From Cyclostephanos tholiformis (taxonomy: Eukaryota; Bacillariophyta; Thalassiosirophyceae; Thalassiosirales; Thalassiosiraceae): DNA of 10,198 nucleotides. Each line of letters begins with the position of its first letter. Positions within the stretch are counted from its first letter, which is position 1. The notes under the pieces were generated by a model. It did no database searches and had not been told where the DNA came from. It was given only the letters and a program-made list of their open reading frames with translations. A program made the translations under genes and the position numbers. Below are positions 6,785 to 10,198 of the stretch, one piece after another. The stretch covers positions 1 through 10,198 of the forward strand of contig JALLPB010001350.1 in the NCBI GenBank assembly GCA_036939975.1, in the 5' to 3' direction.

Positions 6785-7873
6785 ATGCCCCGCGTCGAGC
6801 TACCCCAAGCGGAGTTCAAGGTGGTCGTAGTCGGCGATTCACACATCGGCAAGACCTCCCTCGTGACTCGATTCGCCGAGGGGTACTACCGCGAGAACTC
6901 CCGACCCGCGACTGTCGGCGGATATTTCGTCACTAAGACCATCCAATCGTCCGACAACGTGATCACGAAGATACAAATTTGGGATACCGCCGGTGCCGAG
7001 TCGTTCCGTGCCATGGCTCCCATGTTCTACAAGACTGCGTCGGCCATAATTATTTGCTACGACGCCACGAGACGCGATACCTTCGACGGCATGAGGACGT
7101 GGTTGGATGAGGTTAGGCGGAGGGTCAGGGTGGGACAGGATGTAGTGGTTGCCATCGCAGCATTGAAGACGGACCTGTTGAAGTTGAATGATAACGACGG
7201 AATTCGAGGAGGAGGAGTGGTTGCGAAAGTCGCAGTGCCGGATTATGAAGTGGAACAATTGGCGGAGGCTCTGGGGTTCATTTACTTTCCCACCTCTGCC
7301 AAAACCGGCCTCAACATCCACGCCTTATTCCAAAGTGTCGCCGATCGAGTATTGCAGTATCGATTGGCGAATCCACGGCTAAATGGAGACGTAGATAACG
7401 ATGGCAACAGAAAAAGATTCAGAGTAGATGGCGCAAATCGAGCAAAAATCAGCGAGGGCAGGAATAATCATCACTCCGACTGCAATGGATCAAATGCGGG
7501 CTCGACAATGAATCACGGATTATCACCGTGCATAACACCGCGAAAGGGAGATCGATTCATCAGTACAAACAACGAAGTGAACGACACATGGAACCAGAAC
7601 GAGACCATGAATGGAAAGGCCTCTTCAATAGCACTGGAAAAATTTAGAGGATCAAGCAGTAGATCTGGCACTCCTAGTACCACTTCGGGGACAATAACGG
7701 CTGACTTCGAAGGATTGGGGGACGAAGATCCCTTATTCGCTCATGCTACGCCAATCGATAAGACAAAGAGAGGAGATGAGTCAAAGTTGCCCTGTGCAAC
7801 TAACGAATACGCATGCTCTCCGACGGCGTGTGGTGCCATTGGAAGTGATGGTTCGAGTTGCATTGTGCAATAA
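6785..7873 (+). CDS. Rab-family small GTPase with long C-terminal extension and CaaX box
   Basis: A small GTPase that by family would cycle between GDP and GTP forms on endomembranes to direct vesicle transport. No intron is seen; 362 residues against about 200-220 for ordinary Rabs. Motifs: P-loop GDSHIGKTS (17-25), switch I PATVGGYF with Thr43, G3 WDTAGAES (66-73), RabF-like region with YYRENSRPATVGG and FRAMAPMFYKTA, G4 position ALKTD (126-130), and G5 TSAKTG (170-175). The order and spacing best resemble the Rab5/Rab21/Rab22 group. Two departures: Ala71 replaces the catalytic Gln of WDTAGQE, and Leu127 replaces the Asn of NKxD. Residues about 196-362 form a hydrophilic Asn/Ser/Gly-rich tail with no recognised domain. 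The end is CIVQ, a CaaX box whose Gln would favour farnesylation, unlike the double-Cys ends of most Rabs; three further Cys lie nearby. ATG 6785 is the only start after an in-frame TGA 3 nt upstream. Confidence 0.9.
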   Translation: MPRVELPQAEFKVVVVGDSHIGKTSLVTRFAEGYYRENSRPATVGGYFVTKTIQSSDNVITKIQIWDTAGAESFRAMAPMFYKTASAIIICYDATRRDTFDGMRTWLDEVRRRVRVGQDVVVAIAALKTDLLKLNDNDGIRGGGVVAKVAVPDYEVEQLAEALGFIYFPTSAKTGLNIHALFQSVADRVLQYRLANPRLNGDVDNDGNRKRFRVDGANRAKISEGRNNHHSDCNGSNAGSTMNHGLSPCITPRKGDRFISTNNEVNDTWNQNETMNGKASSIALEKFRGSSSRSGTPSTTSGTITADFEGLGDEDPLFAHATPIDKTKRGDESKLPCATNEYACSPTACGAIGSDGSSCIVQ

Positions 7874-8221
7874 GATTCGATGTCAGATATTTGCTGCATT
7901 ATACTCATGTATGAAATTCACAGGCTGTTATTTTGTGTTTAGTCAATTTTTATTAGCCTTCGACATTCATAGATTTCTACGTTTTTGGCTAGGCATTGCA
8001 GTAGATCGAAGACATTGCAGTAGCTGAGTACTGCCATTAGAAAGACAATCCATGAATTCAAGCATAGGTACAAATAGATTGAATTGATTCAGAAATGACA
8101 GCTACCACTGATAAATTGGTTCACTCAGAAGAATGTTTCAGGTTGACACTATTACTACATGTACAGCACTAGATCTTGCTCCGGATTGACAAATATGAAC
8201 CAAGTTTCATTTCTATAGTTT
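7874..8221. other. 3' flank of the GTPase gene, no gene seen
   Basis: AT-rich sequence presumably including the GTPase 3' UTR. A CATTGCAGTAG word is repeated at 7994-8004 and 8013-8023. No canonical AATAAA close to the stop and no coding signal are seen. Confidence 0.5.
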
Positions 8222-8415
8222 GGTCTTGCAAGGTCTCTTAAGAGGTTATTCGAGAACAAAAATTTTCATCTTGCACCCCCATAAGATGCAAAATTCTTGT
8301 GAGGAATGATCTCTTGAGTCTTACGAGAAATCTCATTGCAAGACTTCTTGGGAGGCTCGCATTACAAGGCCTCACAAGACCATGCAGTGAGCTCACACAA
8401 GAATTGAATTTTGAA
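8222..8415. repeat. cluster of nested inverted and direct repeats (possible small non-autonomous element)
   Basis: Several repeats overlap in under 200 bp: GGTCTTG (8222-8228) against CAAGACC (8375-8381); AAAATTCTTGTGAGG (8290-8304) against an imperfect complement CTCACACAAGAATT...TTTT (8392-8412); a local hairpin AGTCTT (8317-8322)/AAGACT (8340-8345) with GAGA/TCTC inside its loop; perfect palindromes CTCTTAAGAG (8235-8244) and GTGAGCTCAC (8387-8396); and a diverged direct repeat CATTGCAAGAC/CATTACAAGGC (about 8334 and 8360). This could be a decayed MITE or a structured non-coding sequence. No target-site duplication is clear. A minus-strand ATG frame across it (8238-8474) shows no motif. 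Confidence 0.4.
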
Positions 8416-8549
8416 TCAGGAATCAGGCAAAAAAGCATTTGGTAACTGAAGATACCATATGGTTGTGATGCCATACAGCCACTTTCAGGAGCTGAAAAAT
8501 GGGGTTTAGTGAGTTAACATGCAAAAAAACAGTCCTCGTGCAAGCTTGC

Positions 8550-8579
8550 TGGCCTAGTACAATACTGTACTAGAGGCCA
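8550..8579. repeat. strong hairpin / cruciform-type inverted repeat
   Basis: Arms TGGCCTAGTACA (8550-8561) and TGTACTAGAGGCCA (8566-8579) pair over 12 bp with a 2-nt bulge around a 4-nt loop (ATAC). There is no T-run or gene context that assigns a function. Confidence 0.65.
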
Positions 8580-10040
8580 TTTTTAGGGCAAAATTTGGAG
8601 CACCGAATAAGACTTCCATGATTTCAACCATCATGCTTTCCAAGATGGACAACATGGCAATCCAGAGCACAAATGTGTGGTTGTTGTTGTTGCCAATGCT
8701 TTGCATCATAAGACGATCAGACACAATGATTTGTCGACGCATCATGACATTATAGGTCATACACATAGTAAAATGATTTTTTTTAGTTTTAATGACCAAT
8801 ACCTATTGCATCACACTCCCAAAAAAATCAATCTCATTTTTGCACCAATACCCAACCCCCCTGCCTTGTGCAACCCCAAGTATCAGGGCATTGTATCCAA
8901 CCTTAACTATTGGGGCATCCATATGATGCAACCCTCCTAACTGTCAGGGCAAAGAGTCTGTGTGAGGTTTGGCTAAAGAGATTGTTGCATTGAGGGTTTC
9001 TGAAAATGGCCACATCAGGCCGCAATTTAATATCCCCGGGCAACTTTTTCCCCCTTGGGATAGAGTACTGATAGAGTACCATAGCTACCATAGGCCAACT
9101 TGTAAAAACATGGCGCTGCCAAAAAAATGAATTATTGTGTTGTACGTGTATATAGGTGCAAAAATGTAGAAAGCGACATTCACCAATGTCCCAGCAAAAA
9201 AAAACAAGAATATCTGGACAGCATAGTAGGAAAGGAGGAATGATACAAAAAGGTAATGCTGTCCCTACCCCCCATACCCAAGGGAGACCTACTGATCATT
9301 CTAGGGAGAACAAAAATATTTTTCCACCATGACAGAATCATACAGGGACTACTAGGAACAAATATGAAACTTACGACTTGATAACTGATTTGTATTGGAA
9401 AACTCCCACCCGATAGCTTTTTTGCATATTTTAGGAATTTGTATGAATTTTAATAAAATGATACAAATATGATACACACCATGGTCAGCTTCTGTCCCCT
9501 CCAGTAACCCAGATTTTTTATTTACAGCCCATCTAGCACAAATGCAACACATACGAGGGGTTGAGCAATGGCAATGTCAAAGGGATTTAATTAAATTGCA
9601 TTACTGATAGAGAAATTAATTAATATTCACTACTGCATTATTTTTATGTATTACAAAAAGATGGTACATATTCCTACAATGGTCCATGTTTAAATCAATG
9701 TTTAGTTTTTTTGGATGGTGCGACTTCTCTACACTTAATGCTTGTTTTTTTTCAAAGTATTTTTATTTTTACCCTTTTAAAGTCTAAAAACTACTACAAT
9801 ACTATGATAGTATTTACCAACTTGCAACTATGATACCTACCTTCTCAAAAACATAATGGACCCTCTATTCAGCTCATCGATGTGACAAGCTTTGTGGAAA
9901 AGTTCATTGAAAGCATGTAGCTGATGAGCTCAGGTAGTTTTTTGGTCTTCATATTTTTAAGCCAAAAAAAATTGGCAAAGATATTAATGTTTATGAAGCC
10001 TGAAAAAGTGGTCGTAGATATGCGACCATAAGAGATGAAT
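8580..10040. other. long AT-rich non-coding stretch
   Basis: No gene is supported. The open frames here are short, mostly lack an ATG at their beginning, and carry no motif. The stretch is rich in A and T homopolymers (for example near 8522, 8776, 8820, 9120, 9196 and 9747). It contains a diverged TGCAACCC...TCAGGGCA pair (8869-8890 and 8927-8951), a tandem GATAGAGTAC duplication (9059-9068 and 9070-9079) and a 17-bp palindrome (9798-9814). Composition becomes markedly more AT-rich from about 9350 onward. Decayed transposon sequence is possible, but no reverse transcriptase or transposase motif is visible. Confidence 0.5.
9798..9814. repeat. perfect 8-bp inverted repeat with 1-nt centre
   Basis: AATACTAT, a central G, then ATAGTATT. 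It is an exact palindrome in AT-rich sequence. Chance occurrence is plausible, and no function is inferred. Confidence 0.5.
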
Positions 10041-10069
10041 TTGTGTTTGTGTTTGTGTGTGTGGGTGTG
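10041..10069. repeat. GT-rich microsatellite
   Basis: An imperfect run of TTGTGTTTGTG units turning into GTGTGTGTGGGTGTG. It lies about 40 bp before the terminal tandem repeat. Confidence 0.8.
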
Positions 10070-10110
10070 CAACCAAAATGCAAACAGAGCACAATCACAG
10101 AGGGCCCCAA

Positions 10111-10198
10111 TGACTGACTATGTCTGACTATGTCTGACTATGACTGACTATGACTGACTATGACTGACTATGACTGACTATGACTGACTATGACTGAC
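10111..10198. repeat. decanucleotide tandem repeat TGACTGACTA, running off the right edge
   Basis: A 10-bp period with about 8.8 copies in the window. The second and third copies are TGTCTGACTA; the first and the five from 10141 are exact; the last is cut after 8 bases by the window end. The true array length is therefore unknown. Confidence 0.97.

Noticed and set aside
6839..7321. Long minus-strand open frame within the GTPase gene
   Set aside because: It is antisense to a clear Rab G domain with all motifs in order, so it is a shadow of codon bias on the plus strand.
7851..7862. GGTTCGAGTTGC as a tRNA B-box
   Set aside because: It lies in the last codons of the GTPase, no matching A-box or cloverleaf surrounds it, and the bases after the core do not fit.
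8238..8474. Minus-strand 78-codon frame beginning with ATG
   Set aside because: It overlaps the inverted-repeat cluster, has no known motif, and its composition is like the surrounding non-coding DNA.
8554..8940. Frames on both strands that might be transposase or other transposon remnants
   Set aside because: I could not identify a DDE, RT or zinc-finger pattern. The frames lack a sensible start and lie in homopolymer-rich sequence.
10111..10198. Terminal 10-bp repeat as a telomere or a CRISPR array
   Set aside because: The unit is not a TTAGGG-type telomere repeat, and there are no spacers between copies. It is a simple tandem satellite.

Overview
The window looks like nuclear DNA of a stramenopile alga, most probably a diatom. 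Three things point there: protein genes interrupted by short GT-AG introns (80 to 170 bp); a secreted/membrane protein with the long Ser/Pro 'PSxxPS' stalk so common in diatom surface proteins; and a Ty1/copia-type retrotransposon fragment. No bacterial features (operons, Shine-Dalgarno sites) are seen. Species is not determinable by eye.

Layout, left to right. 1-657 (minus): 5'-truncated piece of a copia retrotransposon polyprotein (protease motif DSGA plus gag-pre-integrase region), running off the left edge. 661-1203: non-coding, with a GA microsatellite. 1204-1662 (minus): a small acidic open frame without a proper ATG at its beginning, probably the 3' part of a small unknown gene. 1739-3296 (plus): complete three-exon gene for V-type H+-ATPase subunit C (424 aa after splicing). 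3297-4089: shared 3' region between convergent genes, with a hairpin. 4090-5951 (minus): two-exon gene for a 593-aa single-pass membrane protein: signal peptide, Ser/Pro stalk, one transmembrane helix, long cytosolic tail with an 11-residue tandem repeat, predicted coiled coils and a basic C-terminus. 5952-6784: divergent intergenic region with two ACGTCA sites and a 25-codon upstream ORF that ends 3 nt before the next start codon. 6785-7873 (plus): intronless Rab-type small GTPase (362 aa) with a non-canonical switch II residue, a non-canonical G4 motif, a 160-residue tail and a C-terminal CaaX box. 7874-10198: AT-rich DNA with no convincing gene, holding a cluster of inverted repeats (8222-8415), a strong hairpin (8550-8579), homopolymer tracts, a GT-rich microsatellite and, at the right edge, a 10-bp tandem repeat.

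The genes do not form an obvious pathway. V-ATPase subunit C and a Rab-like GTPase both belong to the endomembrane system, and the Ser/Pro protein would traffic through it, but adjacency in a nuclear genome is weak evidence for shared function. The window ends in a transposon on one side and a tandem repeat on the other, both typical places for an assembly to break, so it may be a whole contig or lie at a contig end. I found no clearly new multi-gene system. The most unusual items are the divergent Rab-like GTPase and the lineage-specific membrane protein with its repeat-bearing tail.
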